From NCBI GenBank assembly GCA_009761415.1, contig QUOL01000009.1:1178001-1242000 (forward strand): DNA of 64,000 nt. The letters run 5' to 3'. The stretch comes from Sarcomyxa edulis. Lineage: Eukaryota > Basidiomycota > Agaricomycetes > Agaricales > Mycenaceae. Positions 10,776 through 23,459 of the stretch are shown here, piece after piece. Position numbers and translations under genes: made by a program. The notes under the pieces are model-generated. The model saw nothing but the letters and a program-made list of their open reading frames with translations. It was not told the DNA's origin and searched no databases. Position 1 is the stretch's first letter, and every line of letters begins with the position of its first letter.

Positions 10776-12081
10776 CTACCTTTTGACTATTCTGAAGAGT
10801 GCGTTTTGTTCAGAATCATCTGGACTATCATTTTCGTCTTTGGAAGAAGCGATTTGACCAGAAATTGAAGGAGTTACGGTCCTCACTCGGTCAATGCTAT
10901 TGGAAGTGCCGTAACATATTTTATGGTATCTTCACCCTTGTTTCTCAGAGACAGAAAGTTCGGGATACATTACTCCTCTCCTCTCCCAAAATCTCAGAGG
11001 ATTCTACCGCGATTGAGGTGCATGCCACAGGGCCTTTCTACTTGCTTTGAGTTAAATTAGGATGTACGGTACAGGCCGCGTCAGTCGAGTAGATGCAAAA
11101 TTGGGTGAGCTTTTGGAACGATGCAGCTCAAGATATCTGTCGGTAAATTCCTAGGACATAATCAAGATAGGGGACGAAGATCCCAGGGACCGAATAGTAC
11201 AGGCCGGGCAGAATGAATTTTACGACCGAGATTCTGCACTTCAGGCTTTCAGAATAATTCCACGGACCAAATGAAACGACTATTGCATTGATATTGAGCG
11301 TCAAGCACTCCGAGTGCCCGTTGAAGACTGTTGAAGACTGCATGGGATATCAAGCTTCAAAATTATTCAGTGGCTGTGCATTGAAAATTTCGTCGGCGGT
11401 TGTTTGAGACAGACCGCAAAACCAAATACGCCTCCTTCGCTGGCAACATAATTGGAATTTGGCGATCGACGTCTCAAAGGTACCTCAGTGTTGCCTGAAA
11501 ACATCCAGAGTGTGTGGGGATCCAGGCGTGTTCAGTAGACGTTGTCCAATAGCCAGAGGTAGCCTATGCTTTACATTCAGGCACTTGGAGGCCAGTCTCT
11601 GCCAGCCTCTGCCAGCCTCCGGCTCTCTTTCTCCAGCTTTCACTCCAGACCCCACGATCTAGATCGAAACATGTAGATGAAACGACAATTTGCAAAAAAG
11701 CCAGCCTCCACATGGACCAACTGGCCAATAGCGGCACTTGGCCTAAAAGCTGCGGGGCCCTCTCAGAGCGGAGCATGCGGCACCAAACCCCGGTGCTCTG
11801 TTCTGCCGCAGCCCATGGGGCTCCGGATGGTCTTCAACGTTTTGGCAGAATTGGATTTGGGCTCCATTCAGCCTTCATGCTCCTTCATGCCTCCTCATCG
11901 AGTAAGATCCTCATTACCCGGGAGTGCATGTTTAACCGGATCGTTTTGTCAGCCAACGATTATAAAAGCCATCCTGGAGTTCCCCAGTTTCTTCACCCAA
12001 CCCCACCCCCACACAACTCCACTTCTGCTAAAAGCTTCTTTTCCTTCTTCTCTATCACATCAAGGTTAATCCGCCACCAGG
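10776..12081. other. Long upstream region of the sugar transporter gene
   Basis: About 1.3 kb without convincing exons. It holds a short decamer-like repetition of CTCTGCCAGC near 11591-11620 and several GC-rich blocks around 11750-11830. The last 120 bases before the transporter start are CT-rich, as is common in fungal promoters. Confidence 0.5.
11961..11968 (+). promoter_or_regulatory. TATA box of the sugar transporter gene
   Basis: TATAAAAG lies about 120 bp before the likely start codon and is followed by a pyrimidine-rich leader of CCCCACCC and CTTTTCC-type runs, a typical arrangement for a strongly regulated fungal transporter promoter. Confidence 0.55.
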
Positions 12082-14448
12082 ATGCAACTGTAAGCAGCGA
12101 ACTCGTCTTGCGATCTTGTAACTCTCACTAACCTTTTTTTCTTTCGCAGTAATGTCAGCTTCCCTTCCACAGCCGTCCGCCATGTTCGTTTGACTGACTT
12201 TTCGTGATATAGGGTGTTAAACTATCGGGCGTAGCCCTCATGCTAGCCGTCGTAGCATCTATGGGAGGATTCATCTTCGGTGTATGTATCTTTGATCGCC
12301 ACTTCTTTCTTTCTTTCTCTGATCATCATTTGCCTTTTTAGTACGACACCGGTCAAATCTCAGATATCCTTCTCATGGACGACTTTTTGCTTCGTTTCGC
12401 ACATTGCGATACCGCAGGAGTCGTCGCAACTTGCTCTTTCTCGCAAGTCCGTTCAGGTCTCATCGTCTCTCTTCTCTCTATCGGAACTCTTGGTGGCGTT
12501 CTCATCGGTGCAAGGTAAGCTCCATTCCGGATCTTGTGAACCTTTTTTTCGCAGTCGCTAACGGTCACATCTTTTTTTTTCAGTGCCGCCGACAGACTCG
12601 GCCGTCGACATGCTATGAGCGCTGAATGTCTGATGTTCATCATCGGTGTCATTGTCCAAATCACCAGCCGACATGTATGGCAACAATTCGCCGTCGGTCG
12701 CATGATCAGTGGTATCGGTGTAGGCGCCCTCAGTGCCGCTGTCCCTATGGTACGTCTTTTCGCTGCCTCTATCTCAATATCCTACTGACAGATGTCTTCT
12801 AGTACCAAGCAGAAACCGCACCACCAGGTATCCGAGGAACATTGACGGCTACTTATCAGTTGTTCATCACCTTCGGTATCCTTGTTGCTTGTACGTCTCT
12901 CCCATCGATCTACGTCTAGCTTCACATACTAAACTCTTCTTCGCAGACTGTATCGCTATCGGCACTCGTTCCATCTCCGGTGCCGGATCTTGGCAAACAC
13001 TCGTTGGTATCGGCCTCGCATGGCCCGTCATCCTCGGTGTCGGTATCCAATTCATGCCCGAAAGTCCAAGGTTCGTTTCGCCTGTTCCCACTTTGATCGT
13101 GTATCTCGATATTCATCAATTCCTCACAGATGGCTCGCCTCCCACGGACATCTCCGTGAAGCCCAACACGCACTCGCACGATCCAGAGGTATTCACCCCT
13201 CTGAAGAAGAAACCAATAAATACCTCATCCTCGAAATGGAGATCATGAAATCCGATATCGAACGTGAATCGCATATGAGATCCGGATGGTTGGATTGTTT
13301 CAGAATCGAAAATAAGACTCTTTACCGGACACTTCTTGGTTAGTCTCAATCGTCCGCCACTAATTTTTCTTGAGATGGACGCTAACTACAATTACCTGTT
13401 ATAGGAATGCTCCTACAAATGTTCCAACAACTTACCGGCGCCAATTACTTCTTCTACTACGGCGCCACCATCTTCCAGTCGGTTGGTATCAGCGATTCCT
13501 ACGTCACTCAGATCATTCTCGGTGCCGTCAACTTCGTCTGTACCTTCTTCGGTCTATACGTCATGGAACGAGTGAGTCGAAAGTCTATCTCAATCTGTTG
13601 TCGAATGTTTTCTAAAATTCACTTTCCAGTTTGGACGTCGTATTCCATTGATTGTCGGTGGTATCTGGCAGTCTCTCTGGTTGTTCGTCTTCGCCGCAGC
13701 TGGAACAGCCAAAGACCCAACCACCAACCCTGGAATCGGAAAACTCATGATCGTCTCCGCCTGCATGTTTATCCTAGGGTGAGTCGGCATTCCTTTGTCG
13801 TTACTGTCCTCTTAACTCAACGATATATTCCTTTCTCCAGATACGCATCCACATGGGCACCAGGTGTCTGGATTCTAATCGGTGAAACCTTCCCGACCAG
13901 AACTCGTGCGAAGCAAGGAGCATTGGCCACTACCGCCAACTGGCTCTGGAATTTCCTACTCGCTTTCTTCACGCCATTCATTGTTGGTTCTATCCACTTC
14001 AGATACGGATTCATCTTTGCTGGTAAGCAACTCTCCATCGTTCACACTTGCTCCCACATTCTGACAATCCTGTCATCTCTAGCCTGCAATCTTACCGGAG
14101 CCATCCTTGTATACTTCCTCCTATACGAATCCTCCGACTTGACGCTTGAAGCTGTTGACATGGTACGTTTCTATTACCGTCTCGGTCATTACAACCACCC
14201 TAATCATACATACACAGATGTACAACGACCCTACCGCCAAGCCATGGAACTCCCGAAGCTGGGCCCCTCCGGGCTTCTCTTCCCGCCGCGATCTCGTCGA
14301 ACAAGCAAAAGCCGCAGAGAACCATAAACCTCTCGCATCCGGCGCTCTCGAAGAACACCAGATCGAACATGCCGGCACTGATCTCGAAAAACATCAAGTC
14401 GAGAATGCCTCACCTACGCAACAAAAACCCTTCAGCGAGAAGCTGTAG
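12082..14448 (+). CDS. MFS sugar transporter (hexose transporter-like), 5' end uncertain
   Basis: Eleven exons from 12213 (12213-12281, 12342-12514, 12584-12749, 12803-12890, 12947-13070, 13130-13338, 13405-13571, 13630-13778, 13841-14022, 14083-14162, 14218-14448) give 545 residues in phase. Sugar-porter signatures are present: FGYDTGQISD in TM1, DRLGRRHAM after TM2, PESPRW before the central loop, QQLTGANYFFYYG in TM7, RFGRR after TM8 and the end-of-TM12 motif YESSDLTLEAVD. Twelve membrane helices are expected, in the plasma membrane, as a proton/sugar symporter or facilitator. The substrate cannot be read from sequence. The C-terminal tail is hydrophilic and rich in Glu and His. The start is unclear: ATGs at 12082 and 12152 join the body only through implausibly short introns or microexons, and 12241 is an in-frame internal ATG. 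Confidence 0.88.
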
Positions 14449-15225
14449 GACGAACCATATATTCCATTCTATTTTCACGCAATCTCATTCACGATCACCA
14501 CGATTTCGTCTCTTCGACCTCTATACACTTCGTGTTCTTGTTTCTTTGTAAAGGGTTTCATGGCTTGTACTAGTACCTATACTTCATTCACATAATAACC
14601 TGCATTGTATGTATAACATTGCCTATAGTTTACCTATCAATGTAATCTTCCCTCGGATACGCCTTCTGCCAAAGTCCTTAATGGAACAGAACTTAGTAAA
14701 CCCAAACAAAGAAACCGTATAGATTCAGAATCCTCCACTCTTGAGTCGGATCCCCTGGTCACTGGTGAAAAAACTCGAACAAAGTCTGCGACCCGAAAGA
14801 CATCTGCCACTTGGGACTTGGCATCATGATAGGTTATGAAGTCCCGCGTAGGTGCTACTATCCTCTCGGACGCAAACTACTGTACGTGCGGTGTTCAGTG
14901 ACTTGTACTAGTTGTAGGCTGCACATCACGATACCAAAATACCCATGGAAGATGAACCGGAATCTTGAGGTCCTGATACAACTGATGCTACCCGTTGAAG
15001 CTTTAAAGATCTTAAACAGTGTATGCAAATGCATCGCACCTTGAAGGCAAACTCAACTTGAAGCTTGTTGAGGCTGCTTGAGGCGATGCCGGTGGCTGTG
15101 CGACTGTTTCAAGCAGTCCTCGAAACCACACACCAGATACAGCAAATGCTTACCGCTTACTGAAGTGGCACTACTCATATCCTCCTTCTCTTGAACCACA
15201 ACCTACACTCTCAACACATCTCAAA
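14449..15225. other. Intergenic
   Basis: This spans the transporter 3' flank and the promoter of the PIN-domain gene, with direct short GAAGC/TTGAGG-like repetitions near 15040-15110. No gene is seen. Confidence 0.45.
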
Positions 15226-16700
15226 TGGCTGAAAAATCGGTTCGTTGTCTTCTCTTTTACCCTGAAACCTTCGTCTATCTTAAATTAACTGATCATGTAT
15301 ACAGGGAACGACCGCCACAGCAAACAAGCTCGCCATGTCTCGAGCTCTCGGTGCTGCCTTTCTAAACCATCAGGTCGAGCAGCTTGAAAAATCCGTCTCA
15401 AATGGTCCTGCTTCTGGGAACTGGAGAGACCGAAGACAAGCCCAGACTAATTCAAATGCTCCTCAAGCGCCTACTACCCCACGCGGTGTTATTACCTACA
15501 ATTCGAAACGCCCGACTTCTGGGAAGCTGGAGAACAGAAAGAAAGATATTCGGGTTGTCGATAGGAGTACCAACGGAGTCCGAGAGCGAGACAGAGGGCC
15601 GACCGTCGTAACTCGAGAGGACACGGGATCGAAACGGAGGTCAAGTGAAGAGGAGAAGGATGAGAAGGATGCGGATATTCTGGTCGTCGATGCGAGTGTA
15701 TTAGTCAACGCTCTCTATCAGGTCAAGAAATGGTGTCGGGATGGTAGAGAAGAAGTGCTTATCGTCCCACTTGAAGGTGCGTGGGATCGGCATCCCTCAT
15801 CCCTCACCAACCCTTGAACACGATGACTTACACTTACACTATTTCGAATCAGCTCTTAACACTCTAGATTTACTCAAGAAAGGAACAACATCCTTGGCAC
15901 AGCGAGCGCGAGCGGCGTCTCGTATCCTCGAAGCACAAGTCGGAACCAACCCACGCATCCGCGTTCAACGAGACGACGCTTTTGTACCTTGGGACAAAAT
16001 CACCTTCAAGGACAAGGACACGCCTCCTCCAGCCGAAAGCAAGGTCAAAACCCCCAGCACACCACTCCCAAATAACTCGCCCGAATGGGTCCGCAGGACT
16101 ATTTGCTGTGCCCAGTGGGAAATCGACAATGCCACTCCACCCAAGACCGATACTGACACGGACACCTCAGGTATACCCTCTGGACCTATCAAGCCCAAGC
16201 CCAAGGTCGTTCTAGCCGTCCTAGCATCAGCATCCCTACCCCCACCCAACCTCTCACTCCCAAGCCGTCCAGGAAGACTATCCCCCACAAGCGGAGTCTC
16301 GGAACCTCCGACTCTACTAACACCCGTCCCCCTCCCCGCTCCTTCCCTCCCACACGGAAACAAGCACGAACCACGCTCCACAGGAACACTCATCGCCGAA
16401 TGGGCCGCTCGGGCTGGGATTGAGATGATCGAGGTTCAACCGACTATCCCTGGGATCACCTCTGGCGGCGGTGGTGGGGCGTCAAACGCCACCCGTCTAG
16501 AAGATGATGATCGGTCCAAACAACGCCCACGCGCTCATTCAGGCGCTCGAGCCACTGGCGGTGGTGGTAAATCATCCGCCGCTCATGTGGGACTGGTCGA
16601 ACGCCCACCAGCTGTAATGGCCATGATGGAAATGGTCGCTCAGCCAAGTAAAGTCGTACGTGTTCTGGCGCGTGGTGAGAAGCTCGATCCGGATTCATGA
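15226..16700 (+). CDS. PIN-domain protein resembling Nmd4/SMG6-type PIN, 444 aa
   Basis: Three exons (15226-15240, 15305-15776, 15853-16700) sum to 1335 nt. After a basic, low-complexity N-terminal 120 residues comes ADILVVDASVLVNALYQVKK, whose Asp near residue 134 is the first PIN acidic residue. It is followed by VLIVPLEALNTLDLLKKG, the second acidic position, which resembles the SMG6/Nmd4 PIN fold. The domain continues through RARAASRILEAQ and a WVRRTICCAQW segment. The region around residues 250-300 is a Pro/Ser-rich insertion. PIN domains of this kind are RNA nucleases or inactive Upf1 partners in nonsense-mediated decay. Whether the third catalytic acid is present could not be settled, so nuclease activity is open. 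Confidence 0.65.
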
Positions 16701-17578
16701 TCGTAGGCGAGTTGAGAATCTATATTCTACATTCTTCCCGAAGATGAAGTGAGTCTTTTCTACTTGTCAAATCTGTACGAGGCCTCTTCACTCATATTTC
16801 ACCTTTATTGTTCGATAGAGGAACGAACAACAGGCCGATTTAACCTAAACCTACACAGACTATGCTAGAGAGGTCGGATCGGGGGATCAACTCAATCTTC
16901 GATGATTTCTACCCCTTCCCCTTCCTTTCATCCATCGCCTGTGGATATGGAGCAGGAGCAGCTTGAAGCGTAAAGCGTAAAGGCATATGGAATGGTGGGA
17001 TTTTTCTTCTCGCAGTGCAGTCAAGAAAGGACGACTGCAATGCAATGAACGAACGAACACTCTTCCAATTTTCTTTCTCTCCCCTCCTCTCTCCTCTCCT
17101 TCCCTTCTGGGACGTTTCGATGTACCTGTTGCTGTTGAACTGGCTGGCTGTTGCACAAACGAGATTGCAATTGCTTACTGTTACTTGATGATGTATACGG
17201 CATCTGAACTACTTTTCGATATCTACACCTACCCCATGTAACACGTACGGCTCGTGACTCCTATATCTCTCTTCATCTTTTGTTTTACTGTCTCTCTTCC
17301 ATATCATTCTGTTTTTGTTTTTGTTGCGTACACAAATATGTGCTTCAATATAACCAAGTGCAGAAGACAGTTGGTGTGCAAGAATTTATGACAAGGTCAC
17401 ACCAATTATGTGAATCGAGAAAGTGATGCGACAACGCACAACATCGTCTAGTTATATTGTGATGCAAACAAACAGGTCAGGTATGATGTATCGTACGTAT
17501 GATGTAGTGAAGATAGGATGATAAATCAGGGAATACAAATGAGAAAAAAATATGGTCGTGACAGTTACAGGAAATCGT
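16701..17578. other. Convergent intergenic spacer
   Basis: This lies between the 3' ends of the PIN-domain gene and SAC3. It shows pyrimidine-rich runs (17050-17110, 17260-17330) and no supportable gene. Confidence 0.45.
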
Positions 17579-20500
17579 TCAAAGCCTCTTCCCGGATCCG
17601 TATCTCTCCATGACATCCCTCGTCAAGGCCCTCAACATGGCGATAGTGACCAGAGGCGTCGACGTCGACGTCGGAGGTTCAGTCGGTGGTGAAGCATGGG
17701 CATGGCTCGCACTGGGAGAAGGGGAGGATTCGGAGTTGTTTGTTGGGTTGGTTGGCGGACTGGAGGTTAGACTTCGGTTCCCATTGATCTCAGGGGAGGT
17801 CACTGGATCTGAAAGCCGCCTGCGTTTCGAGCTTGATAACGAGATCACAAGAAGAGTCAGCTGCAAGGACTTTTTTGCAACGAAGAAGTAACGCACCTTC
17901 CGCTATTTTCTGAAGAACCTCGTCGCTTGGGCGATCGACGTATACTCAAGGCCTGAGCATGCTCTAATTTGACAGCATGATTCTGAATGGCGCGTTGGAA
18001 GTTTTCGAGCGACAAGGCGATATCCACCTTGAGTACTAGGAATTCGGTCGTAGGTCTTTTTCCCACGCGGGACTCGGCTTGGAGTCTCGTCAACTCGAGT
18101 AGCTGCTCAAGGAAAGTCCTCGTAGGGAAATCTATGAAGGGAATATAAGTGACACAACGTGGACTGGGATACGTCAGATCTAACCTGCTCCTATAGCCAG
18201 GTATCCTTGCAAGTCTGCAGAAATGGCATTTGCTGCGTTGGATGATTTCACCGTGGTGAGCCACGATAAAACGGCATTGTAAGCCGAACTGAAGTTGTAG
18301 TCAGTATATGTGAATTTACGCGAATAAGGCACTTACTCGCTGCTGCTGATATCATCTGCATCCAAGCCAGGCAATATTTTGGCGCCAGGATCCACAGATA
18401 TCAGAAGTAAAACACTTCGTGCAATTCCGTTAAGCAATGTGATACAGGCCTGAATGACCCGACCAAATAAGATCCAATTGACTACACCGAACAAATCAGC
18501 GATCGAGATACGACTTTCAATACTGTGGCTTACATTCTTCGGAGGCACAGCAGCTCTCTATCCAGTCCGATACAAAAAGGTTGAATAAGGGCTCAAATGA
18601 TTTGAAGACTCCTAAGAACACAGATGAGCGCCTCAGCAAACTAGAAGCACGTAATCAGCGTACCGCGTAGAGGGAGAGACCGAACAAGTTTGCCGTCGAC
18701 GTCGAGGTGGAGCGACTGTAGAGCTTCGCCGAATTTCCGATCCAAGTCCTTAGTGGTGGACGTCAAGGCGAAAACGCAATAGCTTTCAAGAACTTCTTCA
18801 ACAAGGTTCTTGATCTTGGATCCAGGTGTTAGCAAGAGATGATGATTCCAGACTAATGGAAACGAACCATATCGTTCAAGTCGGATGTCAAACCAGCCAC
18901 CATGTCTTCTGTCCAAGAGATAACAAGAAGAGAGGGGATAAACCTCCGATCGGTAGGTAATGCTTCGATGACATCCCGTAGGCGAGCACAGTCGTCCAAA
19001 ACGCGGTATTTCCTGCAATGTAGGGTCAGTCGACTGCTACTTCAACAAAGTAAAACTGGACACACTTCTCGAGCTCGTCCGTAATCTCGTCCAAAGGCGT
19101 GCATTCGAAGACGATGACTCCAGGGTAATATGAAGTCTCACCAATCGACAACGGGACGGAGAAGATAGTCTCAGACTCCCACCGACCGGAGTTTGGCACA
19201 TCGAATTTACGTTCCAACCATATAGCTGTCCCGTCATTTTCTGAATTCATGGATAAGTATATTCCCCATCCTGGAGAGGAGCGGGGTTTCCGCTTCGACT
19301 CTACATAGTCTCTGATGACCTGAATGAAGGACCCTTGCGCCCAACGACGCTCGTGTTCCTCGTGATTCTGGACGATACGGAAATGAAAGGGGAAAAAAAG
19401 TTAAATGAGGAAATCTGCGCCACAATATGTTCGAGACAAGAATTAACGAGCTGCACCTCTCTGAAACGTTGTGCCAGTTCATCGTCTGTCCTTGGTGGCC
19501 TATATTCACTGGATACCCGTTTTCTTGCACGCTTACTCGGGGAAGCCTCACGTGCAAGACTATTGGCCGTCGATGCCGATACCCTTCTCTTCTTGCTAGA
19601 TGTCGAGGTTTTATTGGCCTTCGAAGTAGAGGTGTTGGGCGAGCCCTGGCTCCGGATCTTTTTACGATAATCTTCGCTATGGTGGCAGGCTTCTATCCAA
19701 GCAGCTCGATCAGTTGTTCGTTTCTGCCACAGGTTGAAGCATTGCTTGACAGCGAGCCCTTTACGTGCAAATGCAAGGGCCTTGGCACGCAAAGCCTCTC
19801 GAGTTTTCTTATCTGGCTTTGACTTGGATGCTGTTGGATTTGCAGGAGGCGCGCCATTTACCGGTGCTTTGGTACCTGATAGACCTAAACCGGAAGTCGA
19901 CCGTTTGGAGGTCCCATTCCCATTCACTTCAAGGGTCTTCTTCGGCTCCCCGAAATTTTGGAGGGACGGTGGCCTAGAGGTAACAGGCGTCGACAGATAC
20001 AAAGGACTTAACATTTCACCGTCAGCACCGATCGACGAGGATGATCCATTCTTGAAGAGTCCACGAAGAGGAGTAGGGGGAGGCTGGGCAGCTGCTGTGG
20101 TCGGAGTAGACGGAAGTGAAATCGGTTGTTGCCTGGCAAGTTGCGGAGGTTCTGTGGGCGTTGGCGGGACATTTGTAGGAGGGACGTTGACGTTGAAGAA
20201 AGACGAGGTGTTGGTGTTGGTGTTTATCTTCGGAAGGGCCGGAGGTGTCGTGCCAGATGTGGATGTCCGGCGGTGCTGGAAACCCGAGGATTCTCGGGGG
20301 CTGGGAGAAGGATCTGCTTTGCTTCCGACAGACGGAGCAAAGGAGAGAGAGGGTGGTAAGGACAATGGAGGAGGAATCGTTGGTGTAGGAGAAGAAGCAG
20401 GAGGAAATCCATTACTACGTTGAACTTGAGATGCGCTGGCTACTGAAGGGGCGAATCCTGCTGCAGCATGGTTTGAGGTTGCAAAGACATTGTTGTTGGT

Positions 20501-22925
20501 AGAAGTCCCCGCGACCGTGGCATTGGGCATAGAAGTAGGAGTGAATGCAGCGGCCAATGGATTCAAGGACGGCACGGCCGTTTGTGGGGCTGCACTGTGC
20601 GAAGTTTTCGAAAACGCACCATTTGTTATGGCGGTCGTATTTCCTTGTGACAAGGATGACTCTGATCCCCCAAGAGGCGGTGCCGAAGCAAGAGGGGAAG
20701 AGAATAAGGGCTTGGTGTTGAACGCTGATGTCCCGAACGGTCTAGAACCGAATACAGGCGCAGGATGAGCAGAAGCAGAAGGCAGCGGATTGGCAGGCTT
20801 TGTGTTGAAGAAATTTGTGGATGTGGATGTGGATGAAGAGCTGACTGGAAAGGCGGCCGGACTGCTCATCGCAGAAGTAGCCGAACTACCCATGGAAGAG
20901 ACGCCGAATACATTTGAGGATGGAGGCTGGACAGGTTTGGTCGATTCTGCGGCCGTTGAAGAGTCTTTGTTCCCAAAGACGGATGTCGAGGAACCCGTGG
21001 TGAATGCAGATGTTGCCACTGGAGGAGTAGTCGAGAACGTGGTCCCAAACGGGTTCGGTGTGGTTTTGATGGCCGAGAATGCAGACACGGGTGCGGAAGT
21101 CGTGTTCGTGGTCCTAGATGTACCGAACCAAGAAGACGTCCCGGTTGTACCGAAAACAGGAGCCGTCGCAAAAGCAGACGGTACAGCAGGACCAGACCCA
21201 AACGTGAGTGCTGGTGAACTCGAAGCGGCGGCTGCAGGTGTAATTACACTGACGACCTGGGGTTCTTCTTCCTCTTCATCGAGTTCGTCCGCCATCGCCT
21301 CGTCTTCACCTTCACCTTCATCGCCCTCAGCCTCGTCATCTACTCTCGTCGAGATACCATCAATGATATCAGGGATACTCAAATCACCCCTGATACCCTC
21401 GATATCATCAATGGCATCCACTCCGAACAACCTCTCCAATATACACGCCACAAGGTATATCATCACGACACTGCCTTGTTCTCTAAGGACACTTGCAAGT
21501 TTCCCAAATATTTGCATGCCTTCCGCGTCGACGACAAGAGTCGAGGTCTTGCTAATGGGTGCACTCTTGCGTTGAACATGAAGGCGGAAGTCGGTGGTCA
21601 ACTTGAATACGGGGTGAGAGGTGATATGTTCGGGAACATCTTCATGACGTTCTTTCTGATCTCGAATATGGATGAGTCTGTGGTAGACCCGCATTTCCAG
21701 CTCGTTAGGTGAGCTGTAACGGCCTCTCTGGTCCTCGTAAAATTCCTTCAGACTTTGGAGAGCTAGAACAGGAACAAATCAATGAACAACGCGTTGATGT
21801 GAATGATGTAGCATGTCAGGACGAACTGTTCATGAGTTGTTGCTCTTCCAAAGCGATAGAGAACCCTGATCGAGCTCGTTCGAAATGAATGGCTAGGATG
21901 TGGAACCGCGCACAACGATCATGACATTCGATAGCCAGAGGACCTGTGACGTGCTGCATGGTAAAGTCATTACGAACCGCGCGAGATCGATCACGGATGA
22001 AATCGAAAGTTGGCGAAAACCCGCCTCTCGGGAGGAGGTCGTGAAAGAGGTAATCCAAAGTCATCTGAAGATTTACGATCAAAATGTGTTTCCGTGTCTT
22101 TCTGGATTGAAAGTACCTTGAGGACGTGTGGTGGACGAAGGTCGGAAGGCAGGGTCTTATCCCCTGCTGCTCGCTCGTACATCTTTACAGCACGTCGGTG
22201 GTCGACTCGTTTCGTCCCCGGAATCTTGATCAAGATCAGCGCAGATTTCGCAATGCAAGACTTGAAAAGACTATTAGGTGACTCACCGTTTCCCATTGAA
22301 ACAAATTATTTTCTCGTTCGCGTCGATATCGTTCATATCGCGGGCACATGTCCATACATGTTCCAACCATGGAGATGGCGTCTTCCAAGCGTTTGGGGAC
22401 AAGCGGATCATCCATTTTGCCTTCAGCAATTGCACGTTTTTTCTCCACTTCACGCGCTTTGACGAGCTGTGAAAAAGAATAAGTAAATCGTTATATACAT
22501 TGCGGAACTCGTACCTCCTGGTAGAACCTTTCGCGCTCCTCTGGGGTATCTGCTGGGTGGTCCTCCACCTCATATGCATCTTCTTGCTCGTACGCTCCAT
22601 GTGTGTCGTGTTGTTCATCGCGTTCAGCGACATTAGTGTTACCATTCGTGCCAAAGACGTTGGGTGTGGGGTGATTTATCCGAAGGGTGGCATTAGGAAA
22701 TTTGCGGCTCGTAGGCAGACCACGAGATGCTCCTCTGGTTCCACGACCTCCTCCGCGATGGCCTCCGCGATCCCATCGTTCGCTTTCACCGTGTCCAGTC
22801 CTCGCGCCACCGTTAGTCTCTCCAGCCACCCATTGTCTATTCCTGTGACCCCCTCTTCTTGAACCACCTGTAATATCGTTTCCTCTTGCTCGAGAAGTAG
22901 TTTGTGCGTGAGAGAAAGCCTCCAT
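17579..22925 (-). CDS. SAC3: SAC3/GANP-family TREX-2 mRNA export scaffold, 1551 aa
   Basis: Thirteen exons run 22925-22515, 22466-22287, 22224-22117, 22064-21827, 21762-19457, 19367-19066, 19012-18868, 18814-18664, 18611-18534, 18481-18337, 18288-18185, 18131-17897 and 17831-17579, totalling 4656 nt. The N-terminus is Arg/Gly-rich (RGG-like). The SAC3 domain begins at GTCMDMCPRYERYRRE (about residue 174) and continues with VDHRRAVKMYERAAGDK, LPSDLRPPHVLK, DYLFHDLLPR, NDFTMQHVTG and YSSPNELEMRVYHRLIH. A 300-residue Ser/Thr/Pro-rich region follows with many FG dipeptides like those of nucleoporins, then a Pro-rich part and a basic helix (LRAKALAFARKGLAVKQCFN). A conserved GANP-like C-terminal part includes WLERKFDVPNSGRW. 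The protein anchors TREX-2 at nuclear pores and couples transcription to mRNA export. The start at 22925 was chosen because it opens the RGG region in frame. Confidence 0.92.
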
Positions 22926-23175
22926 CCCCTTTCGAATGGGGAGAGAAACCAGTAGTGAGGAGAGAAACCAAAAGTACAAGATCAAGAAGAGTCTGAGCGG
23001 AAGTTGAAATTAGGCGCCGGGCATGCCGCGGCCGCTCGTCCACTCGGGCACGGCGAGTCGTCCGCCGTCAAGCTTTCAAGCACCTACTTCAAGTTATCCT
23101 CGAGGAACGTTAGTTCTTTCTGAACGCCATCTTTTATCGTAGAAATCCCATTTACTCCCGAATCTACTCAACCTC
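22926..23175. promoter_or_regulatory. 250-bp divergent promoter between SAC3 and a small Cys-rich gene
   Basis: The start codons of SAC3 (minus) and the cysteine-rich protein gene (plus) lie back to back over 250 bp. An alternative upstream ATG for SAC3 at about 23043 is in a different frame and is not used in this model. Confidence 0.5.
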
Positions 23176-23459
23176 ATGTCCGATGAGCTCGTTGGAGTTT
23201 GCTGTGTTGGATGTTGCGACGTCTGTACAGGCATATGTCTCGACTTCATATCCATACGTATGGTTCAAGCCATTTCGGTCTCCAGCTCGCTCTCACTGGA
23301 TACCACTCAGGTCACAGATGCACGGAGACCGTTTGCTCCTGTGATGGCGTAGGAAATAGCAATTCAGACCAAAATGATGTAGAGAGAGAACCACTCATTG
23401 GTGGCAGACAGAACCAGGAACCTACCCCACATCCTCCCATGCAGACCGCATCGCCGTGA
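23176..23459 (+). CDS. Small cysteine-rich protein with acidic di-leucine-type motif, 76 aa
   Basis: Two exons (23176-23257 and 23311-23459) around a 53-bp GT-AG intron give 231 nt. The N-terminus is packed with cysteines in CC, GCC and xCC patterns (residues 7-21, GVCCVGCCDVCTGICLDF), then a CTETVCSC block. The tail is acidic with EREPLIGG, which looks like an acidic di-leucine sorting signal, and ends Pro-rich. There is no signal peptide. Clusters of this kind are often S-acylated and sit on the cytosolic face of membranes, so a peripheral membrane protein is inferred. Splicing preserves the frame, which together with codon pattern argues that it is real. I do not recognise a characterised family. 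Confidence 0.6.

Noticed and set aside
11591..11625. Repeated CTCTGCCAGC units
   Set aside because: There are only about three short copies, too few and too short to call a regulatory array.
19734..20423. 229-codon plus-strand frame
   Set aside because: It is antisense to SAC3 exon 5 and Gly/Val-rich only because the sense strand is Pro/Thr-rich.
20790..21575. 261-codon plus-strand frame opposite SAC3
   Set aside because: It is antisense to the low-complexity FG region of the SAC3 exon, with repetitive composition that mirrors Ser/Thr codons. There are no motifs and no start context.
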